Source of the DNA: Planctomycetota bacterium
Lineage (GTDB): Bacteria; Planctomycetota; Planctomycetia; Pirellulales; Pirellulaceae
NCBI GenBank assembly: GCA_026692885.1
Contig: JAPLNJ010000847.1
Span: 1 to 24,729, forward strand
DNA length: 24,729 nt
Reading direction: 5' to 3'
Shown here: positions 4,627 through 12,318 of the stretch, piece by piece
Layout: each line of letters begins with the position of its first letter
How positions within the stretch are numbered: position 1 is the stretch's first letter
Position numbers and translations under genes: made by a program
Notes under the pieces: generated by a model
Seen by the model: the letters and a program-made list of their open reading frames with translations, nothing else
What the model was told of the DNA's origin: nothing
The model's database searches: none

Positions 4627-7266
4627 TCAGGGAAGGGAGGAAACTGTCCTCGCGAGGCGGAAGCCCAGGATCACGTCGCGGTTGCCGGGGCTGAACCCGT
4701 TACGGAACGCCGCCCGGCAGTAGGACGCGACGAAGTTCCAACTGCCGCCCCGGTTCACCCGGTCCGGGCCTCTTGACGCCCCCGTTGGATCGTCCAGCGG
4801 CGACGCCGCGTAGTAGCCCTCACCGCACCAGTCCTGACACCATTCCCACACGTTCCCGTGCATGTCGTACAGGCCCCAGGAGTTCGGCGCCGTCTGCCGC
4901 ACGGGATGCGTCTTCCCTTCGGCGTTGGCATTGAACCACGCCTGCTCCTTCAACACAGCCTCATCGTCAGTCCCCAACCAGGTCGTCGCAGTCCCGGCCC
5001 GGCAGGCATGCTCCCATTCGGCCTCCGTCGGCAAGCGATACCCCGCGTCAGCCGCCTGCTCCTGCGGCTGTTCCCCCAGCTTGAGGCAGAATACCGCTGC
5101 CTCGTCCCAGTTGACCCTCTCCACCGGACGCGTCGGGTCGTCCTTGAACTGGCTCGGATTGCTGCCGATCACCCGCTCGTACTCGGCCTGCGTTACCTCG
5201 CACTGCCCCAGGTAAAACGGCTTGGTGATTCGGACACGATGTTTGGGGGCTTCGGACGCCAGGTGGTCGATATACCATTGATCCACTTTTCGCGACTTGG
5301 CGTCTTCGAGCAACCGGGCAACCTCCTCGGCGGTCGAACCCATGTCGAACTCGCCCGGTGGGATCAAGACGAATCGCATGCCGATCGAGTTCGTCATCTC
5401 GACCGGCACGCCCAGGTGCTTGGCCCAGGTGGCTTGGTGCGACTTGGCTTGGACCGCGTCGAACGGGGCGTTGGCGGGCGGAGGAGAGCCCGGGGGGAGC
5501 TTCCAGGGGGCAGCCGGGTTGACGAGCGGACCGGACCCCTCACCCCCGACCCCTCTCCCCGGAGTACCGGGGCGAGGGGAAGAGGTCCCCGCACTGTTTC
5601 CGGCTACCGAGCGAGGGGAGGAGGTCCCCGGACTGTTTCCGGCTACCGAGCGAGGGGAAGAGGTCCCCGGGCTGTTTCCGGCTACCGGCCGAGGAGAGGA
5701 GGTCCCCGGTCCCGCCGCTTCGCTCGCCGTCTCAACAGTCACGTTCCCGCCCTCCGGCACCGGGACGCGCGCCACTTCCCGGCCTCCTTTGTCACGCACA
5801 ATGACCCAGATGCCAAGCAACACCAGTAGCAACCCTCCGGCGCCGGCAGCCGTCAGTTTCCTCCAGTCCTGCCACCCATCACCTCGTAGCATGACTCTCC
5901 AGAGCCGTGCCTGAACGACGCCACCGTGCCGAGACACTCGCGATGCGGCACGGCTCTGGAGAGCCATGCTACGGACATTCGTCCCGGCTTTCGCCGGTTC
6001 CGGGCGAGCCAACGACTGCTCCATCTGCGGGTCCGTGGCCACCTGCGGCTTTGACCAGGTGAGCGTCTCGTCAGGCTCGGCGACGGGGGCCGGCGCGGTC
6101 TTGGTCGCCAACGCTGCCGCCCGCGAAGATCCACTCAAGGCTGGACCTGGCCGGTGCGACGCGGCCGATGGTCCCAGAGCCCCCAGGAACTCGTCCCACT
6201 TCACATCTTCGACGACGGCGGCACCCACGGTCGCGGCGGCCGCCATACTGCCGCGCAACGGCTCCACATCCGCGATCAACTCCGCGATCGTCTGATAACG
6301 ATCGCCGGGCGTCTTGGCGACCATGCGGCGGAAGACGGCCTCCAGCGGCGGGGACACTTCCAGCCGAACGCTGCTCAGGGTCGGGATCGGCTTGGTTTGG
6401 TGCGCCATGAGTTTCTCCACGACGGTTTCGCCGGCATACAGGGACTGGCCGGTCAGCAAATACCAGAGCGTGACGCCCAAGCTGTAGATGTCGGCGCGCC
6501 CGTCGGCGCGCTTGGTGTCCAGCGCTTGCTCCGGCGCCATGTAATCCACGGTCCCCATGATTTGTCCGGTGCCCGTCAGTTGGTCCTGTTGGGCACCGGC
6601 CGAGTCGAGCCGAGCCAGACCCATGTCCAGGATCTTGACGGTTCCTTGCCGATCCAAGACCAGGTTCGCCGGCTTGATGTCGCGATGCACCACGCCGTGC
6701 TCGTGAGCGTACTGCAGGCCGCGGGCTGCTTGCAGGATGCAGTCCAGGGCCTGGTCGAGCGGCAGGGGACCCTGTTGTTTGACCAGCGTCAACAGATCGG
6801 TGCCCTCCACGTACGCCATGACCAGGAAGTGCGTACCGCCCGCTTCGTCGGCGTCGTGGGCGACCACGATATTCGGATGCGTCAGCCGCGCGGCAGCCTC
6901 CACCTCACGTTGGAACCGCCGTAGCGATTCGGGCGTCCGCACGACCTTCGGCGAAAGGACCTTCAGGGCGACCAATCGCTTCATCCGCCGGTGCTCGGCC
7001 TTCAGCACCAGGCCCATGCCTCCCTGGCCCAGTTTGTCCAGGATGACGTAGTTGCCCAGGACCAGCGACTTACCTCGGCGAGAATAGATCTCTTGGGCCT
7101 GGTACGCGGTCAACTTCTTCTGCCGGACCAGTTGGCGAGCCAACGCTTCGCCGTCCAGGGGCTTGCTGCTGGCACGCAGTCCAGCCACGACCGACGCGAT
7201 ATCGTCGCTGGACATCAGGCCGCTGTCGGCAAGCTGTTGGGTGAATTGGTCGAGGGAGATTGCCAT
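4627..7266 (-). CDS. Membrane-anchored Ser/Thr protein kinase with C-terminal FGE-like (SUMF1) domain
   Basis: An 879-residue Hanks-type kinase. Residues 1-70 form the N-terminal region common in planctomycete kinases. The kinase domain spans about 73-335, with GQGGMG (glycine loop, 80-85), Lys102, HRDIKPAN (catalytic D196), DMG in place of DFG (214-216) and APE (244-246), so it should be active. A single membrane segment lies near 470-490 (GGLLLVLLGIWVIV), placing the kinase in the cytoplasm and the C-terminus outside. Residues about 620-876 are a formylglycine-generating-enzyme-like domain (MVLIPPGEF-type opening, RLPTEAEWEHACRAG, GLYDMHGNVWEWCQDW, GGSW, GFRLAR). The catalytic-type cysteine that normally precedes the SYCR motif is replaced (WNFVASYCRAAFRN), so it is probably a binding module, not a sulfatase activator. 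The two linkers contain in-frame repeat DNA (residues about 431-460 and 519-577). ATG 7266 is chosen; the upstream ATG at 7356 reaches into repeat-like DNA. Confidence 0.9.
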   Translation of the reverse strand: MAISLDQFTQQLADSGLMSSDDIASVVAGLRASSKPLDGEALARQLVRQKKLTAYQAQEIYSRRGKSLVLGNYVILDKLGQGGMGLVLKAEHRRMKRLVALKVLSPKVVRTPESLRRFQREVEAAARLTHPNIVVAHDADEAGGTHFLVMAYVEGTDLLTLVKQQGPLPLDQALDCILQAARGLQYAHEHGVVHRDIKPANLVLDRQGTVKILDMGLARLDSAGAQQDQLTGTGQIMGTVDYMAPEQALDTKRADGRADIYSLGVTLWYLLTGQSLYAGETVVEKLMAHQTKPIPTLSSVRLEVSPPLEAVFRRMVAKTPGDRYQTIAELIADVEPLRGSMAAAATVGAAVVEDVKWDEFLGALGPSAASHRPGPALSGSSRAAALATKTAPAPVAEPDETLTWSKPQVATDPQMEQSLARPEPAKAGTNVRSMALQSRAASRVSRHGGVVQARLWRVMLRGDGWQDWRKLTAAGAGGLLLVLLGIWVIVRDKGGREVARVPVPEGGNVTVETASEAAGPGTSSPRPVAGNSPGTSSPRSVAGNSPGTSSPRSVAGNSAGTSSPRPGTPGRGVGGEGSGPLVNPAAPWKLPPGSPPPANAPFDAVQAKSHQATWAKHLGVPVEMTNSIGMRFVLIPPGEFDMGSTAEEVARLLEDAKSRKVDQWYIDHLASEAPKHRVRITKPFYLGQCEVTQAEYERVIGSNPSQFKDDPTRPVERVNWDEAAVFCLKLGEQPQEQAADAGYRLPTEAEWEHACRAGTATTWLGTDDEAVLKEQAWFNANAEGKTHPVRQTAPNSWGLYDMHGNVWEWCQDWCGEGYYAASPLDDPTGASRGPDRVNRGGSWNFVASYCRAAFRNGFSPGNRDVILGFRLARTVSSLP
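5536..5580 (+). repeat. REP-like repeat, copy 1 (in frame inside the kinase gene)
   Basis: A 45-nt block (CCCCTCACCCCCGACCCCTC, then TCCCCGGAGTACCGGGGCGA, then GGGGA) matches 16106-16150 at 44 of 45 positions, and matches 24232-24269 in inverted orientation. It contains a hairpin CCCCGG-AGTA-CCGGGG. In the kinase it encodes a Pro/Gly-rich stretch, SPRPGTPGRGVGGEG. Confidence 0.8.
5582..5708 (-). repeat. Tandem 39-bp repeat in the kinase linker
   Basis: Three full 39-bp units start at 5582, 5621 and 5660, with a partial fourth at 5699. Each encodes a 13-residue unit of the type GTSSPRSVAGNSP. The repeat lies between the membrane segment and the FGE-like domain. Each unit ends in CTACCGAGCGAGGGGA or close to it, which resembles the end of the adjacent REP-like element, suggesting the array arose by duplicating that end. 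Confidence 0.85.
5885..5973. repeat. Palindromic element in frame inside the kinase gene
   Basis: Arms of 27 bp (5885-5911 and 5947-5973) are inverted repeats with one mismatch, around a 35-base centre. The gene reads straight through: the element encodes VRSMALQSRAASRVSRHGGV and continues VQARLWRVMLR, between the kinase domain and the membrane segment. The right arm recurs at 4566-4587 outside the gene, showing that it is a mobile or dispersed repeat and not a chance feature of the protein. Confidence 0.8.
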
Positions 7267-7365
7267 GACGATTGTCTCACGTATCGGCGTTCCCGCGAAG
7301 AACCATTTGCCGCAGCGGGCGTTGATCGTAACACTACAAATGCCATCACTTAGCATTTCGCAATG

Positions 7366-7380
7366 TTATGATCAAGGCCC
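7366..7380 (+). repeat. Decayed end of the MITE-like element
   Basis: TTATGATCAAGGCCC is identical to 4262-4276, the right terminus of the element at 4139-4284. The preceding bases (ATTTCGCAATG) loosely resemble that element's sequence (CTTTGCGCAACC). It lies in the 162-bp gap between the start of the kinase gene and the end of the large secreted-protein gene, both on the minus strand. Confidence 0.5.
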
Positions 7381-7428
7381 CCCAGCGGGAATGTCATCCC
7401 AGAAGAGAGCCACCCCGCCGGACCCGAA

Positions 7429-10400
7429 TCAGTTCACCATCAGACGCGTGCTCACGCTTAGCCCCGAGCAGCGCTCGGTGACGGTCACGCGGTACTCGCC
7501 GACGTCGTCGTTGAGTGCCGGACGGAAGGGCACCGTGGCCCGCCCCCGCTCGAGGCGGTACAGTCCCGACTCGTCGTGCGGCTGCCCCGCGGGGCCGGTG
7601 ATCCGCACGTCGGCCAGCTGGCGCCCGTTTACGGGCTTCCCGGCGGCGTCCAGCAACGTCACCTGAAGCGTCCCAACGGCCCCCCGGGTAAAGGTGGGCT
7701 CGCCGATCACTGCGAGCTTCCCGAACACACCGGGATAGACACAGAGCAGCCGTCCCCCGGCCGCCGGCAGAGCCACGTCCACCGCCAGCCGCCCGTCCTT
7801 GAACTCCACGGGCAACTGCTGCGAGGTGACGAACTCGTAGACCGCGCTTCCGGCCGGCGCGGCGATGCTCATGCGGGCGGTCTGCGGCTTGCCGTACGGC
7901 TTCCAGTCCGGCTTCTTCGTCCATTGGCTGTAGGGCCCCACCCGGCGGTCGTTGTTGACCACGACTACGTACTTGATACCATCGGCTTCACGTGTGTTGA
8001 CGAGCAGCGGGCCCTCGCTCCCCTGCGCGTACGCAGCCAGCCCCGGCCGCAAGGTCTCGTGGAGCCCGGCGAGCAAGCCGCGGACCTCCGCGAAGTACGC
8101 ATCCTGCTTCTCCGTGGGGAAGGTCCACCAGTACTCGTACTTCATCTTGAGGCTGGTCATCTGCGGGTAGCTCTGCTGGCAGTGGGAGTCCACCACGATG
8201 CGGGTGCCCGCCTCAGAGGCCGCCAGCAACTCCCGGTAGACGTTCTCCTGCACATACATCGCTGCGGGGAAGAAGATGACCTTATACTTGGCCAGGTTCC
8301 CCGGGGTGATGTCGTAATCGCTGAGGATATCGTAGGGGATCCCGGAGTTGGCTAGCACCTTCTTCCACGCGTTGGGATAGTGTGCTACGCCCCAGTTCCA
8401 GCCGCCCTCCCCGGCGACGAACCACAGCGTACTCTGGGGCAGGAGCAGGGCCAGGGGTCGCTGGCTATTGGGGACGCCCTGGAGCATCGTTCCCAGCGGG
8501 CCGAGGTCCTCCTTCAGGGCCCGCCCCAGCGCCTGCGTGCTGCCGGATACCGCATACCGCCCGTTTTGGCCCCGCTCGCCGTCGAAATAGCCGCCCACGT
8601 CCCAATAATAGAGCGCGTCGGAGGGGACCAAGCCCGTCGCCACCCAGGCCTGCCCGATGGCGTCGTCCGGCGTGGGGGCCAGGTTCTTCTTCTTCCCGTC
8701 CGGCTCGGTGGTCTCCACCGAGACGTAGTTCAGCCCCAGCGTCGTCGCGAAGGGCTTGCCGGTGCCGCGCATGATGAAGTACGACTGCTGCAACTCGTTC
8801 CAGATGACGGTGGGGTCCGTGGAGTACGACCAAGAGCCGCCGGCATCCAGTTCTTGGTACTGCCCCCGGGATTGAACGGCATCCGTCCAGGTGCTCACGT
8901 CTGGACGGATGGCTTTGACCGCCCGGGCCGCTTTGAAGTTGTTCTGCCAGTTGAGGCCGCCGCCCTCCTCCCACCACCGCAGGAAGCGAAAGGTCTCGGG
9001 CACGGTGCGATAGACGCCGTCCGCCCCCGGCTTCTGGTCGGCCGGGAAGCTGCACAGGATGTGGTTGTGGGGAGTGCCGAACTTCCAGCCCGCGGCGGGT
9101 ACGGGTGCCCCGAACTCCTTGAGTACGTAGAGTACGTAGGCATCGAACCAGGCCTGGTGGGCCTCCTGGCCGGGCAAGTCCCCGGAGCCGGTCTCGGAGT
9201 TGAGGAGCATGCGCCACCAGTTGGGCATCACGGCCATCTGCCGGGCCATGGACCGGGCGGACTCCTCGCCGCCTCGGAAGTGCCAATCGAACGAGAAGCC
9301 CAGGGCCCCCAGCCGCTCCACCGTGCCCGGATCCGCGCTGGTGTTGATAGCGTTCAGCCCCAAGTCGCGGTAGTACTGGAGTTCGGCTGCAGTCAGCCCT
9401 CCGTGCCAGGTGGAGATCACGAAATTGTCGCGCCGCAACGCGGGAACCACCTGCACCGGGAATTCGCGATAGGCGATCGGGCCGCCGTCGGCCCGTGAGA
9501 CGGCCGCGCGAACGACATAGTCGCCCGGCTTCAGCCGCGCCGGCGAAAAGTCGAGGACGGCGGCTGCGCGCCCCTGCTCGAGCGTGACCTGGCGGGTGCT
9601 CACCACGAGGTCGTCGAGGGCCCAGTCCACGGTCACCGGTGAGTTCCGGAGTCCGGTGCTGGCGATCTGCACCTCGAATTGCGCCGCGGTCTCGTCGCGG
9701 TAGAAGACGCTGCGCGGGCCGGCGGCCAGGGCCGCCGGTGCCGCGCCGGCCCGCAGTTCGGCGATACCTCCGGCCAGTTGGGCGATCTCCGCCGGGGTGA
9801 GCGCCCGCCGGAAGACGGCGAATTCGTCCAACACCGAGTTGGCGAATTGCTCTCGCCCGCACCCGATGCGCAGGGCGTAGGTATCCACAAGACCGCTGAT
9901 GTCCGGGTCTCGCCGGAGGAAGTTGATCACCGGCTTGCCGTCCCGGTACACGACGGCCGTGTTCGCGTTCCAGGTCATTGCGAGGTGGTGCCACGGGCCA
10001 GCGGTGGCTGGTCCCACTGCGCCGCCGGCGTACACCGGTATGGACTGCCCCTCTTGGTTCACGTTTTGACCAGCGTGAACGGTGTAGGTGCTGAGACCCC
10101 ATTGCGGATCGGTCCAGCCACGCAGGAAGCCAAACCAGTCAACCGCCCCCGGGCCCTGGAGGTTGCAGTCCGAGGGAGGCGTGAGGTTCCAGAAGGCCAC
10201 CGTGCCCTCGGTGCGCGGGAAGACCCGCAGCAGGCTGGGTGTGGAGAAACTCAGGCCTGTGCCGGGGACGCTCGTGCCGCCGGGCGTCCAAGTCGTAGGC
10301 TGCAGCCGCTGATGAGGGTAGTAGAGGCAAGACTCGAACTGAAAGCCGTCGGCCAGGAGTTGGGCTGCCTTGTCGCTCGTCAGCGCAATGCTCAGCATGG

Positions 10401-11229
10401 CGGTCCGCACGGGCAGACGCACATCCCCCGTCGCCGTGCAGGCCACCCGCTGCCACCCACCGGACAGTGTGACCTCCCGTGGTTCGCTGGTGTCCGCCTG
10501 GCGATCGGCGGCCGGCTGCTTCGTCTTGGGATCGATCAACTCGGCCGGGGCGAACTGCAGCAGCAGCCGGACCTTCGCGTCCTGGGGGCCCTTGAGATAG
10601 CAGGAAGCCAAGAGGGTGACGGTCGGCTGATGCCCGGCGCCGGGGCGTAGAACTTCGACCTTGACGGGGACCGTGGAGAACCCGGCGCCGGCGCTCTTGC
10701 AGGAGACGGACAGGACTCGCTGGCCGAAACCGGTGTCGGTCGGCAGACTCTCCAGAACCGCGTCGGACTGCTTGACGAAGCCGGAGATGTCCGTCTCCAC
10801 GTCGGCCATCGGGGGGGGCAGGTAGTTGAGCTGCGGCACCTCGAAGTAGTAGCCCCGGCCGAACCGGCCCGGGGCGAAGTGCCGCTGCTCCAAGCTGACG
10901 GGGATCCAGCCGTCGTCGCGGGTGAGCATCCCATCCGGCTGCTCGAAGTTCAGCAGCCAGAGCAGGTCCTGCTCCACCCGCGAGAGCTTGGCCTGGGCGG
11001 CCGCGCGCTCCGCCTCAGCGCGATCCAGCCTCGCTCGAATGGCCTCCTCCGTGCCTCCTCCCGGCGGCGCGGCGGCGACCGTGGCAGTCATCACCGCCAG
11101 GATGAACGCAACGCACAGACATTGGGTGATCCGGGTGGGCTCGGGCTGCGGCGGCTCCGCAGCCCGCACGGCCTGTGGCAGCACCCACGGAACCAGTCCG
11201 AGCAACGACAAAGGGAACCTGCATGGCAT
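7429..11229 (-). CDS. Very large secreted protein with LamG-like, barrel-like and amidotransferase-like regions
   Basis: A 1266-residue protein, exported: MPCRFPLSLLGLVPWVLPQA is a signal-like segment, and a second hydrophobic stretch (CLCVAFILAVMTATVAAAP) follows at about residues 38-58. Residues about 62-95 are charged and probably coiled coil. About 340-500 is a LamG/concanavalin-type fold (GTVAFWN, WHHLAMTWN, VVYRDGKPV, LDEFAVFRRALTPAEIAQL). About 520-620 is an Ig-like region. About 625-990 reads like a glycoside-hydrolase-type barrel (NFVISTWHGGLTAAELQYY, LLNSETGSGD, ALYYWDVGGYFDG). About 1000-1090 resembles the amidotransferase-like domain of beta-galactosidases (YKVIFFPAAMYVQ, AGTRIVVDSHCQQSYP). 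A beta-rich tail follows. Carbohydrate degradation is an inference from architecture; no catalytic pair is certain. ATG 11229 is preferred to GTG 11244 because GGAGCGA sits seven to eight bases upstream. Confidence 0.75.
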   Translation of the reverse strand: MPCRFPLSLLGLVPWVLPQAVRAAEPPQPEPTRITQCLCVAFILAVMTATVAAAPPGGGTEEAIRARLDRAEAERAAAQAKLSRVEQDLLWLLNFEQPDGMLTRDDGWIPVSLEQRHFAPGRFGRGYYFEVPQLNYLPPPMADVETDISGFVKQSDAVLESLPTDTGFGQRVLSVSCKSAGAGFSTVPVKVEVLRPGAGHQPTVTLLASCYLKGPQDAKVRLLLQFAPAELIDPKTKQPAADRQADTSEPREVTLSGGWQRVACTATGDVRLPVRTAMLSIALTSDKAAQLLADGFQFESCLYYPHQRLQPTTWTPGGTSVPGTGLSFSTPSLLRVFPRTEGTVAFWNLTPPSDCNLQGPGAVDWFGFLRGWTDPQWGLSTYTVHAGQNVNQEGQSIPVYAGGAVGPATAGPWHHLAMTWNANTAVVYRDGKPVINFLRRDPDISGLVDTYALRIGCGREQFANSVLDEFAVFRRALTPAEIAQLAGGIAELRAGAAPAALAAGPRSVFYRDETAAQFEVQIASTGLRNSPVTVDWALDDLVVSTRQVTLEQGRAAAVLDFSPARLKPGDYVVRAAVSRADGGPIAYREFPVQVVPALRRDNFVISTWHGGLTAAELQYYRDLGLNAINTSADPGTVERLGALGFSFDWHFRGGEESARSMARQMAVMPNWWRMLLNSETGSGDLPGQEAHQAWFDAYVLYVLKEFGAPVPAAGWKFGTPHNHILCSFPADQKPGADGVYRTVPETFRFLRWWEEGGGLNWQNNFKAARAVKAIRPDVSTWTDAVQSRGQYQELDAGGSWSYSTDPTVIWNELQQSYFIMRGTGKPFATTLGLNYVSVETTEPDGKKKNLAPTPDDAIGQAWVATGLVPSDALYYWDVGGYFDGERGQNGRYAVSGSTQALGRALKEDLGPLGTMLQGVPNSQRPLALLLPQSTLWFVAGEGGWNWGVAHYPNAWKKVLANSGIPYDILSDYDITPGNLAKYKVIFFPAAMYVQENVYRELLAASEAGTRIVVDSHCQQSYPQMTSLKMKYEYWWTFPTEKQDAYFAEVRGLLAGLHETLRPGLAAYAQGSEGPLLVNTREADGIKYVVVVNNDRRVGPYSQWTKKPDWKPYGKPQTARMSIAAPAGSAVYEFVTSQQLPVEFKDGRLAVDVALPAAGGRLLCVYPGVFGKLAVIGEPTFTRGAVGTLQVTLLDAAGKPVNGRQLADVRITGPAGQPHDESGLYRLERGRATVPFRPALNDDVGEYRVTVTERCSGLSVSTRLMVN

Positions 11230-11334
11230 GTTGACTCGCTCCACGACAAGGGTATTCCAAGCACTCGAGCACGAGAGCGTTCAGACCGATAGTCAATTTG
11301 ATGTCCGCGGACAAGCCTGAGCGTATCAGGGACG

Positions 11335-11512
11335 ACTGGTGTGTCCAGGGGCCCGGGAGCTTGGTGCAGGTTCTCATGTCAAGTTGACGGCCGATCAGGC
11401 GGACGGCAAGACACGACGGCTCTCCGGCGGGAACGTCGGCACTGATGACAGCCCCCGTCGTGATCGCCACTACGAGCAAGGCAAGAACAATCGCATGATG
11501 GTTCAACATCAT
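11335..11512 (-). pseudogene. 5' remnant of a secreted-protein gene
   Basis: ATG at 11512 (or 11509) is preceded on the minus strand by GAAAGGG, a fair ribosome binding site, and starts a clean signal peptide (HHAIVLALLVVAITTGAVISADVP). After about 55 residues the sequence stops looking like protein and runs out of frame into the 5' end of the large secreted-protein gene. It is best read as the surviving start of a deleted gene. Its family cannot be told. Confidence 0.3.
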
Positions 11513-11559
11513 CAGCCCTTTCGAAGTCTCTTACGATTTGCAACATTGTGCAATTCCCT

Positions 11560-11661
11560 CCTCTGTGTCTGTCGCGCCTCTGTGGTGCCCCATGTCGCAA
11601 GGGCCGGACACTCAGGAGTCGCCAGCCGAGGGGCACCACAGAGACGTGACACACGCAGAGG
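11560..11661. repeat. Imperfect 32-bp inverted repeat
   Basis: Arms 11560-11591 and 11630-11661 pair at 28 of 32 positions; both contain CTCTGTGGTGCCCC or its complement. The 38-base loop has no obvious content. It separates two gene remnants and resembles other palindromic repeats of the region. Confidence 0.65.
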
Positions 11662-11839
11662 AACCATCGGACGTCGTCCCACCCAGCACTTCGCGGTCGG
11701 GGATCGAGGGCTCGTCGCGCCACGAACCGTCGACCAACGTGTCGGCGATGGTGGTCCAGACGCTCACGGGCTGGCCGGCTTTGAGGGGCCCCGGCGTCGC
11801 AACGCGGGCAAGGGGCGACGAGCCGCCGCCTGGCCGCGA

Positions 11840-12004
11840 TTCGGCACCGCAATGCGTGTGGGACGCATTCACCAACAGGGAGTTGCGTGGCAGGCCGTAC
11901 TTCTCTTGCACGGCGGCTTCCAGCCAGTCCCGCAACGTCCGGGGCACGCGGATCAGGTCCATGGTGCCTTCATGAAACTCCGCGCCACCAAGGCCAATAA
12001 GGGG
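11840..12004 (-). pseudogene. Fragment resembling a neutral/alkaline ceramidase-type protein
   Basis: Read on the minus strand, the frame gives EFHEGTMDLIRVPRTLRDWL, then EAAVQEKYGLPRNSLLVNASHTHCGAE. The DLIRVPR...LRDWL...VNASHTHCG pattern resembles the conserved metal-binding region (NASHTH) of the N-terminal domain of neutral/alkaline non-lysosomal ceramidase-like proteins, which are frequent in planctomycetes. The frame is closed upstream by TAG at 12005-12007, exactly where the palindrome begins, and the sequence after CGAE no longer fits the family. Only about 50 residues of a protein usually more than 400 long survive. Confidence 0.45.
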
Positions 12005-12105
12005 CTATCCGAAAACCGGCTTTCCCATGTACGACGGCCCTCCGAGGCCGTCGAATTCACTACCCCGACGGCCTCGGAGGGCCGTCGTACAGCCGTCTTC
12101 GGATA
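12005..12105. repeat. Palindromic element with perfect 25-bp arms
   Basis: Inner arms 12029-12053 and 12066-12090 are perfect inverted repeats (GTACGACGGCCCTCCGAGGC then CGTCG). Outer 8-bp arms TATCCGAA (12005-12012, within one base) and TTCGGATA (12098-12105) extend the structure to about 100 bp. Gene fragments on both sides end at its edges, so it probably inserted into, or helped to rearrange, this region. Confidence 0.75.
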
Positions 12106-12318
12106 CCGCCAGGGCCAGCGGTACTACGCTTATGCCGTATCGAGACGAACCATGGCTTCCAACGGATCCCGCTCGAGAAGATCGGACTGTTCACTTCGGC
12201 TCTGGCCTGCGCGTATGCGCTGGCGGTCACGGACGTGGTCCGCTATCCTGACGGGATGACGCGGGCCGTGGCCACGCTGTTGGGTGAGTTTCAGAGGGAT
12301 CAAGAGGAACTGTCATGA
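12106..12318 (+). pseudogene. 3' gene fragment overlapping the glycoside hydrolase start (ATGA)
   Basis: The frame ending at TGA 12316-12318 reads RIETNHGFQRIPLEKIGLF, then continues with a segment ending AVATLLGEFQRDQEELS. It looks like the authentic end of a protein. Upstream it has no usable start and runs into the palindrome, so the gene has lost its 5' part. Its stop overlaps the next gene's ATG by four bases (ATGA), the usual sign of translational coupling, so the intact ancestor was probably the first gene of an operon with the glycoside hydrolase. Family not recognised. Confidence 0.4.

Noticed and set aside
5582..5708. Regular 39-bp direct repeats, considered as a CRISPR-like array
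   Set aside because: The units are contiguous with no spacers and are translated in frame as a 13-residue protein repeat.
7267..7356. N-terminal 30-residue extension of the kinase from an upstream ATG
   Set aside because: The extension runs into repeat-like DNA and does not resemble the family's usual start, whereas the ATG at 7266 begins the normal N-terminal region.
8465..10102. 545-residue open frame on the minus strand, and similar long frames on the plus strand opposite the large secreted-protein gene
   Set aside because: They are Arg/Pro/Gly-rich readings of another frame of a well-supported GC-rich gene and have no family motifs or starts.
11339..12259. 306-residue plus-strand open frame upstream of the glycoside hydrolase
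   Set aside because: It reads through two palindromic repeats and antisense to a recognisable ceramidase-like fragment, with Arg-rich composition.
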